Assembly (NCBI GenBank): GCA_030040475.1
Contig: JASHTQ010000106.1
Span: 1 to 9,823 of the forward strand
DNA length: 9,823 nt
Direction of reading: 5' to 3'
Source: Streptosporangiaceae bacterium
GTDB taxonomy: Bacteria > Actinomycetota > Actinomycetes > Streptosporangiales > Streptosporangiaceae
The notes under the pieces: model-generated
Database searches by the model: none
What the model saw: the letters and a program-made list of their open reading frames with translations, nothing else
Told to the model about the DNA's origin: nothing
Program-made: the position numbers and the translations under genes
Part shown: piece after piece, positions 1 through 6,640 of the stretch
Layout: each line of letters starts with the position of its first letter
How positions within the stretch are numbered: position 1 is the stretch's first letter

Positions 1-896
1 TGCGCCCAGGCCGCCTCCGAGCGCAGCGCGTCGTCGAGCGTGTGCCCGTTCAGCGGCGACGACGCAAGCCCGAGCAAGGTGAGCCGTGCCTCGGCGAGCG
101 CGTCCCTGGCCGCCACGCTGGCCTGTCGCAACTGCCCAGCCACCCCCGCCAGCTGGTCTCCGCCGTCCAGCGTGCCGCCGCCCGCCGTGCCGCCGGCAGC
201 CGCCGTGCCGGCCGCCGCTGGCGGCGGCACGCTCGCGGCAAGATCGCGTTCCGCGCCCTCCAGGTACACCCGGATGCTCACCAGCCGCTGGGCGAGGCTG
301 TCGTGAACCTCCCCGAGCAGCCGGTCGCGTTCTGCCGCCGCGGCCTCCGTCCTGGCCCGTTCCTCGGCGGCCTCGTGCATGCGCGCCGTGGCCAGCGCGA
401 TTGCCGCGTGCCTGGCGAACAGCTCGAGCAGTTCGGCATCGTCGGGTCCGAATACCCGCCGCTCGTCCCGGCTGAACACCACGCACGCGCCGATGATGCG
501 CCCGCGCCACTCCAGCGGAACGCCGATGACTCCCCGCAGCGTGGCCCGATCCTCGGCGGCCACGTGCCCGCCGCGCACCTCGTCGTAACGCGCGAACCAC
601 ACCGGCGCCCGGCGCGCCACCACGGCGCCGGTCATCCCCTCGGTCAGCGGAAACACCCGGCCTGACTGGCAGGCCACGCCGATGTCGGCCTCCTTGCGGT
701 ACGTGCCCGCCGCCTCATCGACGCTGCAGATCGAACCCGCGCTACAGCCGAGCAGCTCGGTGCACCGCCGCAAGATCCGCTCGAGCAGCGGCCGCAGCGA
801 GAACTCCCCGGCCAGGTCCTCCGCCACCGCGATCAGCCCGGCCGCCCTCGCCGCGGCACCCTCTGGTACCCCGGTAAGACCACGGTCGGCGGACAC
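1..896 (-). CDS. GAF-domain sensor histidine kinase, NarL/HisKA_3 type (3' part missing)
   Basis: The frame is open from the GTG at 896 to the window edge, about 298 residues, so the catalytic ATPase domain lies outside. Residues about 20-165 read as a GAF sensor domain (hydrophobic strands, GMTGAVVARRAPVW, GVIGVPLEWRGRIIGACVVF). They are followed by a short charged helix and the dimerisation/phosphoacceptor segment EVHDSLAQRL, with His198 as the predicted phosphorylated residue. A second DHp helix, ARDALAEARLTLLGL, follows. This order is typical of cytosolic two-component kinases that pair with LuxR/NarL-type response regulators; none is visible, and it would be expected to the left. No membrane segment is present. 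The start is chosen because GGAGG (901-905) sits 4 nt upstream; an in-frame GTG at 929 lacks such support. The loop between the two DHp helices carries an unusual Ala/Gly/Thr-rich insert (about residues 223-248). The signal sensed is unknown. Confidence 0.9.
   Translation of the reverse strand, partial: MSADRGLTGVPEGAAARAAGLIAVAEDLAGEFSLRPLLERILRRCTELLGCSAGSICSVDEAAGTYRKEADIGVACQSGRVFPLTEGMTGAVVARRAPVWFARYDEVRGGHVAAEDRATLRGVIGVPLEWRGRIIGACVVFSRDERRVFGPDDAELLELFARHAAIALATARMHEAAEERARTEAAAAERDRLLGEVHDSLAQRLVSIRVYLEGAERDLAASVPPPAAAGTAAAGGTAGGGTLDGGDQLAGVAGQLRQASVAARDALAEARLTLLGLASSPLNGHTLDDALRSEAAWA
175..230. repeat. GC-rich low-complexity stretch with inverted repeat inside the kinase gene
   Basis: This stretch is built from repeated GCCGCC/GCCGTGCCG units. 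It contains an 8-bp perfect inverted repeat, GCCGCCGC (211-218) and GCGGCGGC (221-228), with a 2-nt loop. It encodes the Ala/Gly/Thr-rich insert between the two DHp helices of the kinase and looks like local triplet expansion that kept the reading frame. Confidence 0.6.
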
Positions 897-1067
897 GCGC
901 CCTCCGGATCTGCGACAGCGATGTCTCACCACCGAGCGACCCGCTCGGCAGTCGATCCGAGCATCACCTGCCGCCCGACACCCCGTCAAGCTGTGCGTTC
1001 GTGGCATGGCCGGTCCTGGATGTGGTCCGGTGCCCGTCCGCGGCGATCCGGCCGCGCCCTGCGACCT

Positions 1068-1091
1068 CTGCAGCCCCTGCAGCCTCTGCAG
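1068..1091. repeat. Three CTGCAG palindromes at 9-bp spacing
   Basis: CTGCAG occurs at 1068-1073, 1077-1082 and 1086-1091, an exact 9-bp period with CCC and CCT between copies. GTCACC also repeats at 1091-1096 and 1099-1104. Each hexamer is self-complementary. It could be a small tandem duplication or part of a binding site; no function can be assigned. Confidence 0.6.
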
Positions 1092-1112
1092 TCACCCGGT
1101 CACCAGGCCGGG

Positions 1113-1168
1113 CCGCAACGATGTAAGCCTGTAGCGGCTGTAACCGCCACGATGTAAGGATGTTGCGG
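1113..1168. promoter_or_regulatory. Two tandem 25-bp imperfect dyads, candidate operator
   Basis: Copy 1 (1113-1137) and copy 2 (1144-1168) match at 21 of 25 positions and share the core ACGATGTAAG. In each, CCGCnAC at the left end mirrors GTnGCGG at the right end with 11 nt between, so every copy is itself a near-palindrome. The copies are 31 bp apart, close to three helical turns, so two dimers would bind the same DNA face. An additional perfect pair, TAACCGC (1141-1147) and GCGGTTA (1165-1171), overlaps copy 2. The site ends 70 bp before the crotonase start. This architecture suits a TetR- or MerR-like dimeric regulator, but the family is a guess and no regulator gene is in the window. Confidence 0.55.
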
Positions 1169-1238
1169 TTAGCACAGGGCCGACGGGCAGGGCCGCGAAA
1201 TCGGACGAAGCGCCCGGCTGGTACCGAAGGAGCAGACC

Positions 1239-2015
1239 GTGACGACCGAGCAGGCAGTCCGGGTGGAGCGATCCGGACCGGTCAGCACCGTTTTCCTGCA
1301 CCGGCCCGCCCGCCGCAACGCGGTCGACGGCCCCACCGCGGCCCAGCTCGCCGCGGCCTTTCGCGCCTTCGACGCCGATCCCGACGCCGCGGTCGCCGTC
1401 CTGCACGGCGAGGGCGGGACGTTCTGTTCCGGCGCCGACCTCACCGCGATCGGCACCGGACGCGGCAACCGCGTGGCGCCCGACGGCGACGCCCCGATGG
1501 GCGTGAGCCGGCTCCGGCTGTCCAAGCCGGTCATCGCCGCGGTGGCCGGGTACGCCGTGGCCGGCGGCCTGGAGCTGGCGCTCTGGTGCGACCTGCGGGT
1601 CGCGGACGAGACGGCCGTGTTCGGGATCTTCTGCCGGCGCTGGGGCGTGCCGCTGATCGACGGCGGCACCGTACGCCTGCCCCGGCTGATCGGCACCAGC
1701 CGGGCGATGGACATGATCCTCACCGGGCGCCCGGTCGGCGCCGCCGAGGCGGCCGCTATCGGGCTGGCCAATCGCGTCGTGCCGGCCGGCCGGGTGCTGG
1801 CCGCCGCGCAGGAGCTGGCCGCCAGCCTTGCCGCGTTCCCGCAGACCTGCCTGCGAAGCGACCGGGCATCCGTGCTTGACCAGCAAGGCCTCGGCGAGCA
1901 GGCCGCGATGGCCGCCGAGTTCGCGCACGGGCAGGCGGCGCTGGCAGGCGAGTCGACGGCCGGCGCGGCCCGCTTTGCCGCCGGCGCCGGCCGCCACGGC
2001 ACCCTCGAAGCCTGA
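1239..2015 (+). CDS. Crotonase / enoyl-CoA hydratase superfamily protein with second catalytic Glu replaced
   Basis: A 258-residue protein of normal length for single-domain crotonases, which act on acyl-CoA thioesters in the cytoplasm. The GTG start has GAAGGAG 6 nt upstream. The oxyanion-hole elements are clear: TFCSGADL (residues 61-68) and AGYAVAGGLELAL (103-115), followed by WCDLRVADETAVFG and GVPLIDGGTVRLPRLIG (136-152). The first catalytic Glu of enoyl-CoA hydratase (rat Glu144) is present as Glu112. The residue 20 further on, aligned with Glu164, is Cys132 in FGIFCRRWGVPL. The CRRWGVPLIDGG variant is, from memory, a recurrent actinobacterial and proteobacterial subgroup, so the substitution is probably ancestral, and classical hydration of crotonyl-CoA should not be assumed. 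The C-terminal tail is Ala/Gly-rich. The next gene begins 16 bp downstream, which suggests co-transcription. Confidence 0.9.
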   Translation: MTTEQAVRVERSGPVSTVFLHRPARRNAVDGPTAAQLAAAFRAFDADPDAAVAVLHGEGGTFCSGADLTAIGTGRGNRVAPDGDAPMGVSRLRLSKPVIAAVAGYAVAGGLELALWCDLRVADETAVFGIFCRRWGVPLIDGGTVRLPRLIGTSRAMDMILTGRPVGAAEAAAIGLANRVVPAGRVLAAAQELAASLAAFPQTCLRSDRASVLDQQGLGEQAAMAAEFAHGQAALAGESTAGAARFAAGAGRHGTLEA

Positions 2016-2031
2016 CCCTGCGAGAACCCTC

Positions 2032-2988
2032 ATGATCACGCCGGCGGTCGTCGCCCACGCGGACTGGGGGACCGCTCCCCGCAAGCGCCAGCTCGCCATG
2101 GCCAGGCAGGCCTCGAACAGGCTCGGCTACCAGGTCGTCTCGATCGCGCCCGCTCCGAGCGGCCGGCAGCCGCAAGGCGATCTGTTCCAGCACCTGCGCG
2201 CGGCGGCCGAGCCCGGCCAGGCGATGGTCGGCTTCGACTTTCCCATCGGCCTACCCGTCGCCTACGCCAAGGCGGCGGGAATCTCCTCTTTCCCCGGGTT
2301 CCTCGATGCCTTCGCGTCTGACCCGCCGCCGCCCCCGTGGCAGGAGTTCGCCACCGTCGCCCGGCACCGCGACGAGATCTCCCTGCACCGGCCGTTCTAT
2401 CCGGACAAGCCAGGCGGAACCAGGCGCGAGCACCTGTACCTCGCCCTCGGGCTGACCGCGGGGGAACTGCGGCGCCGTAGCGAGGGAACGGACGCCGAGG
2501 CCCTGTTCTGGACGCTCGGCGCCAGGCAGGTCGGCAAGGGAGCCCTCGCCGGATGGCGCTTGCTCGCCGCCGCGCTGCAGTGGGCGCCGGGTATCGCGCT
2601 CTGGCCGTTCGACGGCCCGCTGCCGGAACTGCTCGCCGGCCGCGGCCGCATCGTGGTCGCGGAAACCTATCCCCGCGAGTTTTACCGGTACATCCGGCCG
2701 CCGGCGGCCCAGGCCGGGCGGTGGAGCAAGCGGCGCCGGGCAGACCGGCGCAGCTGGGTCCCCGGGCTGCTCCGCTGGGCGGAATCGCTCGCCGTCAGCT
2801 GGCATCCCGGCGTCCTCGCCCGCGTCGAAGAGGGCTTCTCGGCCGGCCCGAACGGCGAGGACGAGTTCGACGCCACGGTCGGACTGCTCGGCATGATCGC
2901 CGTGGTGACCGGGACGATCGCGCCCGGCGAGCCACCCGGCGCGGAGATCACCACCACCGAGGGCTGGATCCTCGGCCGCTCCGGCTGA
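2032..2988 (+). CDS. DUF429-type protein, predicted RNase H-like fold
   Basis: A 318-residue protein. The ATG at 2032 is preferred because it keeps the first strand with its acidic residue (VVAHADWG, Asp11); the upstream sequence GCGAGA is only a weak ribosome binding site, so translation may depend on the crotonase gene ending 16 bp earlier. Features that recall the DUF429 family are a second strand ending in Asp (VGFDFPIGLP, Asp69), the segment VVAETYPREFYRYI with Glu211, and a late acidic pair EDEFDATVGLLGM (Asp277, Asp280). The spacing of these acidic residues resembles an RNase H-like active site, and DUF429 has been predicted to adopt that fold. Substrate and role are unknown. A basic patch, WSKRRRADRRSW (231-242), could contact nucleic acid. 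No signal peptide or membrane segment is present. The family call rests on motif layout only and could be wrong. Confidence 0.65.
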   Translation: MITPAVVAHADWGTAPRKRQLAMARQASNRLGYQVVSIAPAPSGRQPQGDLFQHLRAAAEPGQAMVGFDFPIGLPVAYAKAAGISSFPGFLDAFASDPPPPPWQEFATVARHRDEISLHRPFYPDKPGGTRREHLYLALGLTAGELRRRSEGTDAEALFWTLGARQVGKGALAGWRLLAAALQWAPGIALWPFDGPLPELLAGRGRIVVAETYPREFYRYIRPPAAQAGRWSKRRRADRRSWVPGLLRWAESLAVSWHPGVLARVEEGFSAGPNGEDEFDATVGLLGMIAVVTGTIAPGEPPGAEITTTEGWILGRSG

Positions 2989-3113
2989 GACTGGCATCAC
3001 CCGTCGTCGCCGAGGTACGCGGCGCGCGCCTCTGGCAGGATCTTCTCTTGTTCCCCGGCCCCGGTTATCGTCGTTTAGTAGCTGTCCGAACACAGATCGG
3101 GAGAGTGGCAGCT

Positions 3114-4190
3114 TTGGCTCAGCTCGGCAGTCTTCCGCCCCGCCAGCGTCACCCGGCCACGCCGCACCGGGAACAAGCAGCCAAGGAGCCCGGACAAGAC
3201 GAGCAGGCCGAGTCCGGCCTGAAGACCGCCGCCGACAAGACCGCCGCGGTAGAACGGCAGATCAGGTCGCTCGACGAGATGCTCACCAGCGCCCTGCCGC
3301 TCGCCCCGCTGACCTTCGAGGCCCTGGTGGTCTCCCCGAGCCCGCCTCGGTTCGAGCCCGCCGCCGTAACCTCCGGTCCCGGGCCCGCGCCGGCCTGGGC
3401 CGACTACGCCCCCGTCCGGCCGAGCGTGCTGCGCCTGCTGCTCGGCGCGGCGGCCAGGTACAGGCGCGAGCTCACGGCCGCGAGGGTCCTGTTCGAGGCG
3501 GCGCAGGCCGAGCATCGCAACCAGGAATCGCGGCGGCGACAGGCCCTCGCCGCCGCGAAGGCCCAGCACGACCGCCGGGTCACCGAGGAACGCGCGAAGG
3601 CGGCAAGGCACAACGCCGACCTCGCCGCCCGGCAGGCCGCGTTCGCGGCTGGTCAGCCCGAGGCCGTCGAGTGGTTCGTCGCCCGCGTCCTGGACGTCTC
3701 CAGGTACCCGGGCGTCTTCCCCCGCGAGCGACGGGTGACCTACCGCCCAGGGCAGCGGGAGGTCGAGGTCGAATTCGAGTTCCCGCCGCCGCGGATCGTG
3801 CCCCCGGTGCGCGCCTTCCGGTACCTCAGGACCCGCGACGCCGTCGAGCCGCTGGCCCGCCCGCAAAGCGAGATCAGGCAGCGCTACCAGCGCCTCATAT
3901 CCTGCATCACCCTGCGTACGCTGCACGAAGTCTTCACCGCCACCCCGTCAGTTATCGTCGAGACGGTCGTATTCCACGGCCGGGTCGCCGCCGTCGATCC
4001 CGCGACCGGCCAGCCCGTCCGCCCGCACCTGGTCAGCGTGTCGGTCGGCCGCCCCGCGTTCGACACCCTCGTCCTGGCCTCGGTCGACCCGGTCGCGTGC
4101 CTGGCCCACCTGGGCGCCCGGATCTCGGCCAGCCCGCTCGAGCTGGAGCCCGTGGACCCCCTGAGGTCAGGTCACGAGCCCACGGTGTGA
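3114..4190 (+). CDS. Mrr-type restriction endonuclease N-terminal-like protein lacking the nuclease domain
   Basis: A protein of about 358 residues. The N-terminus is Gln/Lys/Ala-rich, residues 112-180 form a charged helical or coiled-coil stretch, and residues 185-348 form a conserved-looking beta-rich region: EVEVEFEFPPPRIVPPVRAF, then RPQSEIRQRYQRLISCITLRTLHEVF, VFHGRVAAVDPATGQPVRPHLVSV and SVDPVACLAHLGARISASPLELEPV. From memory this matches the region that precedes the nuclease domain in actinobacterial proteins annotated as Mrr-like restriction endonucleases. Here the protein stops right where that nuclease (with its D-QAK motif) would begin, and ends in an unrelated tail, RSGHEPTV. It may be a truncated gene or a stand-alone form. 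The start is uncertain: TTG 3114 has GGGAGAG at 3099-3105, GTG 3105 lacks a well-placed site, and TTG 3048 has AGGA at 3037-3040. The 3' end overlaps the convergent lipoprotein gene by 19 bp. Confidence 0.6.
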   Translation: MAQLGSLPPRQRHPATPHREQAAKEPGQDEQAESGLKTAADKTAAVERQIRSLDEMLTSALPLAPLTFEALVVSPSPPRFEPAAVTSGPGPAPAWADYAPVRPSVLRLLLGAAARYRRELTAARVLFEAAQAEHRNQESRRRQALAAAKAQHDRRVTEERAKAARHNADLAARQAAFAAGQPEAVEWFVARVLDVSRYPGVFPRERRVTYRPGQREVEVEFEFPPPRIVPPVRAFRYLRTRDAVEPLARPQSEIRQRYQRLISCITLRTLHEVFTATPSVIVETVVFHGRVAAVDPATGQPVRPHLVSVSVGRPAFDTLVLASVDPVACLAHLGARISASPLELEPVDPLRSGHEPTV

Positions 4191-5848
4191 GGCAGCTTGC
4201 CCGTCGCCCCGAGCTTGTACGCGATGATCATGTTCTTGTCGCTGCTCGACAGGTCGAGGCCGGCGCCGGCGATGACGTAGTCGCCGTCGACGGCCACCTG
4301 CGAGTTGCTCCCGGCGGACATCGGCGTGGAGAACAAGACGGCGCCGGTGGTCGCGTCGAGCGCGTACAGGTAGCCCTTGAACGTGGTGGTGAACACGACG
4401 TCGTTGGTCACCGTCGCGGCGCCGAACACCATCGAAGGCAGCGGCGTGTCCCAGGTGACGGCGCCGGTGTCCTGGTTGACAGCGACCATCTCGCCGCCGG
4501 CGCTGTACAGGGCCTTGACCTGGCTGGCGACCGACCCGGTGAAGCCGGTCGGGCTCGCCGCAAGCGCCCAGTCGTTGACGGCGGCGAAGGTGGTCGATCC
4601 GTTGCTCGCCAGCTCGGTCAGCATGCCGCCGTAAAGACTCGGCTCGAGGCAGTAATGCGCGGGCAGCAGGCCCTTCGAGGCCGGCGTGGCGTGCTCGGTG
4701 AGCACCCCGTCGTTCTCGTGCCCGGAGTGCCCGCCCACCGGGCGCTGCCACAGCAGCTTGCCGGTCTGCGCGTCCAGCTCGATCATGATGCCGGCCTTGC
4801 CGCCGTCGATTACCACCTGCCGCCCGTTCGCGGTGGTCAGCACCGGCGGGTTCTGCAGGTCCCAGTCGTACAGGTCGTGCGGGGTGAGCTGGTAGTACCA
4901 CAGCAGCTTCCCTGCCGGGCTCAGCTTCACCACCGAGTCGGTGTACAGGTTAGGGCCCGGCCGGCTGCTCCCCAGCGGGTCGGCCTTGGTCCCGAAGATC
5001 GGGGCGGGGTTCGCGACGCCCAGGTAGATGTTCCCCTGGGCGTCGAACGACGGGGTGTACCACAGCCCGCCGCCTGAGTTGACCCCCGGGTTGCCCCACA
5101 GGCCGGGCACCGTGTTCCAGGACCACTCCGGCGCGCCGGTCTTGGCGTTCAGCGCCCACAAGATCCCCTCGCCGCCCGCGCCGTACACCGTCGTCACGTT
5201 GGCCGGCACGGTGGACACGTACACGGTGCCGTTGTTGTAGCCGGGCGCCATGGCAATGCCCTCGTGGTCGTTCTGGACCAGCGTCCGGCTCCACAACTGC
5301 GTCCCGGTCGCGGCGTCTAGGGCGACCGCGGCCGTGGCGGTGGCCGCGTACACGACCCCGCCGACCACGTTGACGCCGTCCGGCCCGCCGTTCGGCGAGT
5401 CGTAGTCGTGCGTCCACAGCACCTTGCCGGTGGCCAGGCTGATCGCGAACACGTCCGAATCCAGGTCCTGGGTGTACACCACCCCGTTCACGATCACCGG
5501 CGTGGTCGCGTAGGCCCCGTCGGTATGGCTGACGTTCATCGTCAGCGGCACCGTCCACGCCACCCCGAGCGTCGACACGTTCGCGCTGGTGATCGCGCTG
5601 GTCACGTACCGGGTGCTCGCCAGGTTGCCGTCCGGCGCCGTCCAGCCCGCGGCGGGCTGGCCCGTTGCCGCCGGGGCGGTCCCGGTGACCGTCGCGCCAC
5701 GCTTGGACGGGCATGCCAGCGTGCTCGCGCTGCTACTGCTATGACTGCCGCTCGAGCACCCGCCGGCGATCAGGCCTGCCGCTGCCACCAGCGCCGCGCC
5801 CGCCACCGAGAGCCGGCGGGTGCCGATCGTCCTGGCTTCGTTGCCCAT
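4172..5848 (-). CDS. Secreted PQQ-dehydrogenase-like beta-propeller lipoprotein
   Basis: A 558-residue protein. The N-terminus has TRRLSVAG followed by a hydrophobic run and a lipobox ending LIAGGC, so Cys31 is the likely lipidated residue; the twin arginine suggests possible Tat export. A Ser/Ala-rich linker leads into repeated beta-propeller blades with the tryptophan-docking pattern (DAATGTQLW, NAKTGAPEW, DAQTGKLLW, DATTGAVLF). The opening WTAPDGNLASTRY and the segment TPHDLYDWDLQNPPVL are hallmarks of PQQ-dependent alcohol dehydrogenases. By alignment to methanol dehydrogenase, Asn280 (VANPAP) matches the calcium ligand Asn261, Asp328 (HDLYD) matches catalytic Asp303, and Lys351 takes the place of Arg331, as in many relatives. 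No CxxCH haem motif is seen, so any electrons would need a separate acceptor. A counterpart of Glu177 was not placed with confidence. GGGGAG (5858-5863) lies 9 nt before the ATG. The gap of 104 bp to the upstream gene leaves it open whether it belongs to that operon. Confidence 0.88.
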   Translation of the reverse strand: MGNEARTIGTRRLSVAGAALVAAAGLIAGGCSSGSHSSSSASTLACPSKRGATVTGTAPAATGQPAAGWTAPDGNLASTRYVTSAITSANVSTLGVAWTVPLTMNVSHTDGAYATTPVIVNGVVYTQDLDSDVFAISLATGKVLWTHDYDSPNGGPDGVNVVGGVVYAATATAAVALDAATGTQLWSRTLVQNDHEGIAMAPGYNNGTVYVSTVPANVTTVYGAGGEGILWALNAKTGAPEWSWNTVPGLWGNPGVNSGGGLWYTPSFDAQGNIYLGVANPAPIFGTKADPLGSSRPGPNLYTDSVVKLSPAGKLLWYYQLTPHDLYDWDLQNPPVLTTANGRQVVIDGGKAGIMIELDAQTGKLLWQRPVGGHSGHENDGVLTEHATPASKGLLPAHYCLEPSLYGGMLTELASNGSTTFAAVNDWALAASPTGFTGSVASQVKALYSAGGEMVAVNQDTGAVTWDTPLPSMVFGAATVTNDVVFTTTFKGYLYALDATTGAVLFSTPMSAGSNSQVAVDGDYVIAGAGLDLSSSDKNMIIAYKLGATGKLPHTVGS

Positions 5849-5952
5849 GGCTCATCACTCCCCGTGTTCCTGTCGTCAACAGCTCAACGATCACGCTGGC
5901 ACGGCCGGAGTTGCCCGCGGTAGGGGTAGAACCACCCACCCCCGGCCGGCAA

Positions 5953-6168
5953 TCAGAACCCCGTCTCACGCTCGGCGGCGCCGAGCACCTCCCGAAGCCT
6001 GGCCAGGGCGTCCAGGTAGGAACGGAACTCCTGCCGCAGCGGGGTCCAGTGATGCCGCTCGAAGTCCCTGGCCACGTCGTCACGCCAATGCTGCGCCGCC
6101 TGCTCCCAGGCGGCATCGAGCAGGCCGAGCTGGTAGTCGCCGTCGTCGTCCGGCCGCGCCTGCGTCAC
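5953..6168 (-). CDS. Small helical WRDD-motif protein
   Basis: A 71-residue acidic, probably all-helical protein with a GTG start; GGGA lies about 5 nt upstream. The core is W21-x6-W28-R-D-D-x2-R34-x-F36, then W41 and a C-terminal amphipathic helix (FRSYLDALARLREVL). The same W-x6-WRDD-x2-R-x-F spacing occurs without gaps in the gene at 6621-6971, so the two are probably paralogues. Size and a central Trp resemble WXG100 proteins, but the usual W-x-G turn is W-R-D here and there is no YxxxD/E secretion signal. It is only 16 bp downstream of the coiled-coil gene and is the last member of the tight FtsK operon. It is best read as a small structural partner or client of that system; the function is unknown. 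The coding call rests on the intact frame, the operon spacing and the shared motif. Confidence 0.75.
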   Translation of the reverse strand: MTQARPDDDGDYQLGLLDAAWEQAAQHWRDDVARDFERHHWTPLRQEFRSYLDALARLREVLGAAERETGF

Positions 6169-6184
6169 GTAATTCCCGCGCCCG

Positions 6185-6640
6185 TCAGGACCCGGCCGAC
6201 TGGACGCGCCGTGCGGCTTCCAGGCTCGTGATCATGTCAAGCAGGCGGTCCTCGGCCCGCGGCAGGCCGCTATCCAGCAGGTCACGGAACCGCATGGCGG
6301 CGCCGGAGAACAAGCTGGCCTCCTGCTCCACCCGCTGCTGCCAGCGCCGGACGTGCTCAAGCCGCTCCTCCGCCTCCGCCACCGCCCTGGCCAGCCCCGA
6401 GCAGTCGTCCATGGAGGCGGAAGAATCCGAAGAGCCAGCGGCCTCCTGGCAGGCCTGGAGCTCGGCCCGGCACCGCTCGAGCCACGCCCGCGCGCTCGAC
6501 GCCTTGGCCTCAAGCTCCCCGCGCGCCACCTCGATCTCGCCCTCGCCCCTGCCCACCGCGTCTCGCTGGTCGTAACGGAACCTGGCCAGCGTCTCACGGA
6601 GCCCCTTGAGGGCCTCGACGTCAGCGTGGATCTTGGTCAC
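6185..6640 (-). CDS. Coiled-coil protein of the FtsK operon
   Basis: A 151-residue protein, almost entirely predicted helix. The GTG start is preceded by GGGAGG with 6 nt spacing and lies inside the 3' end of the upstream gene (20-bp overlap), which indicates translational coupling. Residues 1-66 form one long charged helix containing ARAWLERC; a Ser-rich turn (70-77) with MDDCSGL follows; residues 82-145 form a second long helix (AVAEAEERLEHVRRWQQRVEQEA, then RFRDLLDSGLPRAEDRLLDMI). Cysteines at 57, 64 and 80 sit near the hairpin tip. The two-helix hairpin shape recalls WXG/LXG-like substrates or scaffold proteins, without their signature residues. I have an impression of similar unnamed proteins with a DCS turn near FtsK-type ATPases, but cannot verify it. 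No signal peptide or membrane segment is present. The function is unknown. Confidence 0.82.
   Translation of the reverse strand: MTKIHADVEALKGLRETLARFRYDQRDAVGRGEGEIEVARGELEAKASSARAWLERCRAELQACQEAAGSSDSSASMDDCSGLARAVAEAEERLEHVRRWQQRVEQEASLFSGAAMRFRDLLDSGLPRAEDRLLDMITSLEAARRVQSAGS

Larger units (their letters stand above)
897..1238. promoter_or_regulatory. Divergent intergenic region between kinase and crotonase
   Basis: These 342 bp separate the leftward kinase from the rightward crotonase gene, and no convincing gene is seen in them. They hold the kinase ribosome binding site (901-905), a 9-bp periodic CTGCAG repeat (1068-1091), the paired dyads at 1113-1168, and the crotonase ribosome binding site GAAGGAG (1226-1232). 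Promoters for both genes must lie here unless the genes are transcribed from further away, but no convincing -35/-10 pair could be assigned by eye. Confidence 0.6.

Noticed and set aside
42..665. Long plus-strand open frame in the kinase region
   Set aside because: It is an antisense shadow of the kinase gene, Arg/Pro/Ala-rich without domain character, while the minus frame shows clear GAF and H-box motifs.
1092..2099. Long minus-strand open frame opposite the crotonase gene
   Set aside because: It is Arg/Gly/Ala-biased with no recognisable motif and fully overlaps a clear crotonase gene; typical of high-GC shadow frames.
3048..3083. Possible promoter (TTGTTC and TTAGTAG) before the Mrr-like gene
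   Set aside because: The spacing between the candidate hexamers is wrong for a sigma-70-type promoter; the locally AT-richer stretch is suggestive only.
3671..5077. 468-codon plus-strand frame crossing the convergent junction
   Set aside because: It spans parts of two well-supported genes in another frame or strand and has shadow-type composition; no remnant of an Mrr nuclease is visible in it.
5874..5879. TTGACG on the minus strand as a -35 box for the lipoprotein gene
   Set aside because: No -10 element lies at the right distance, and the start codon is too close for a normal leader.
5900..5950. Possible terminator hairpin after the small WRDD gene (GTGGGT with ACCC)
   Set aside because: The stem is short, bulged and has no T-tract, so it is not supportable as a terminator.
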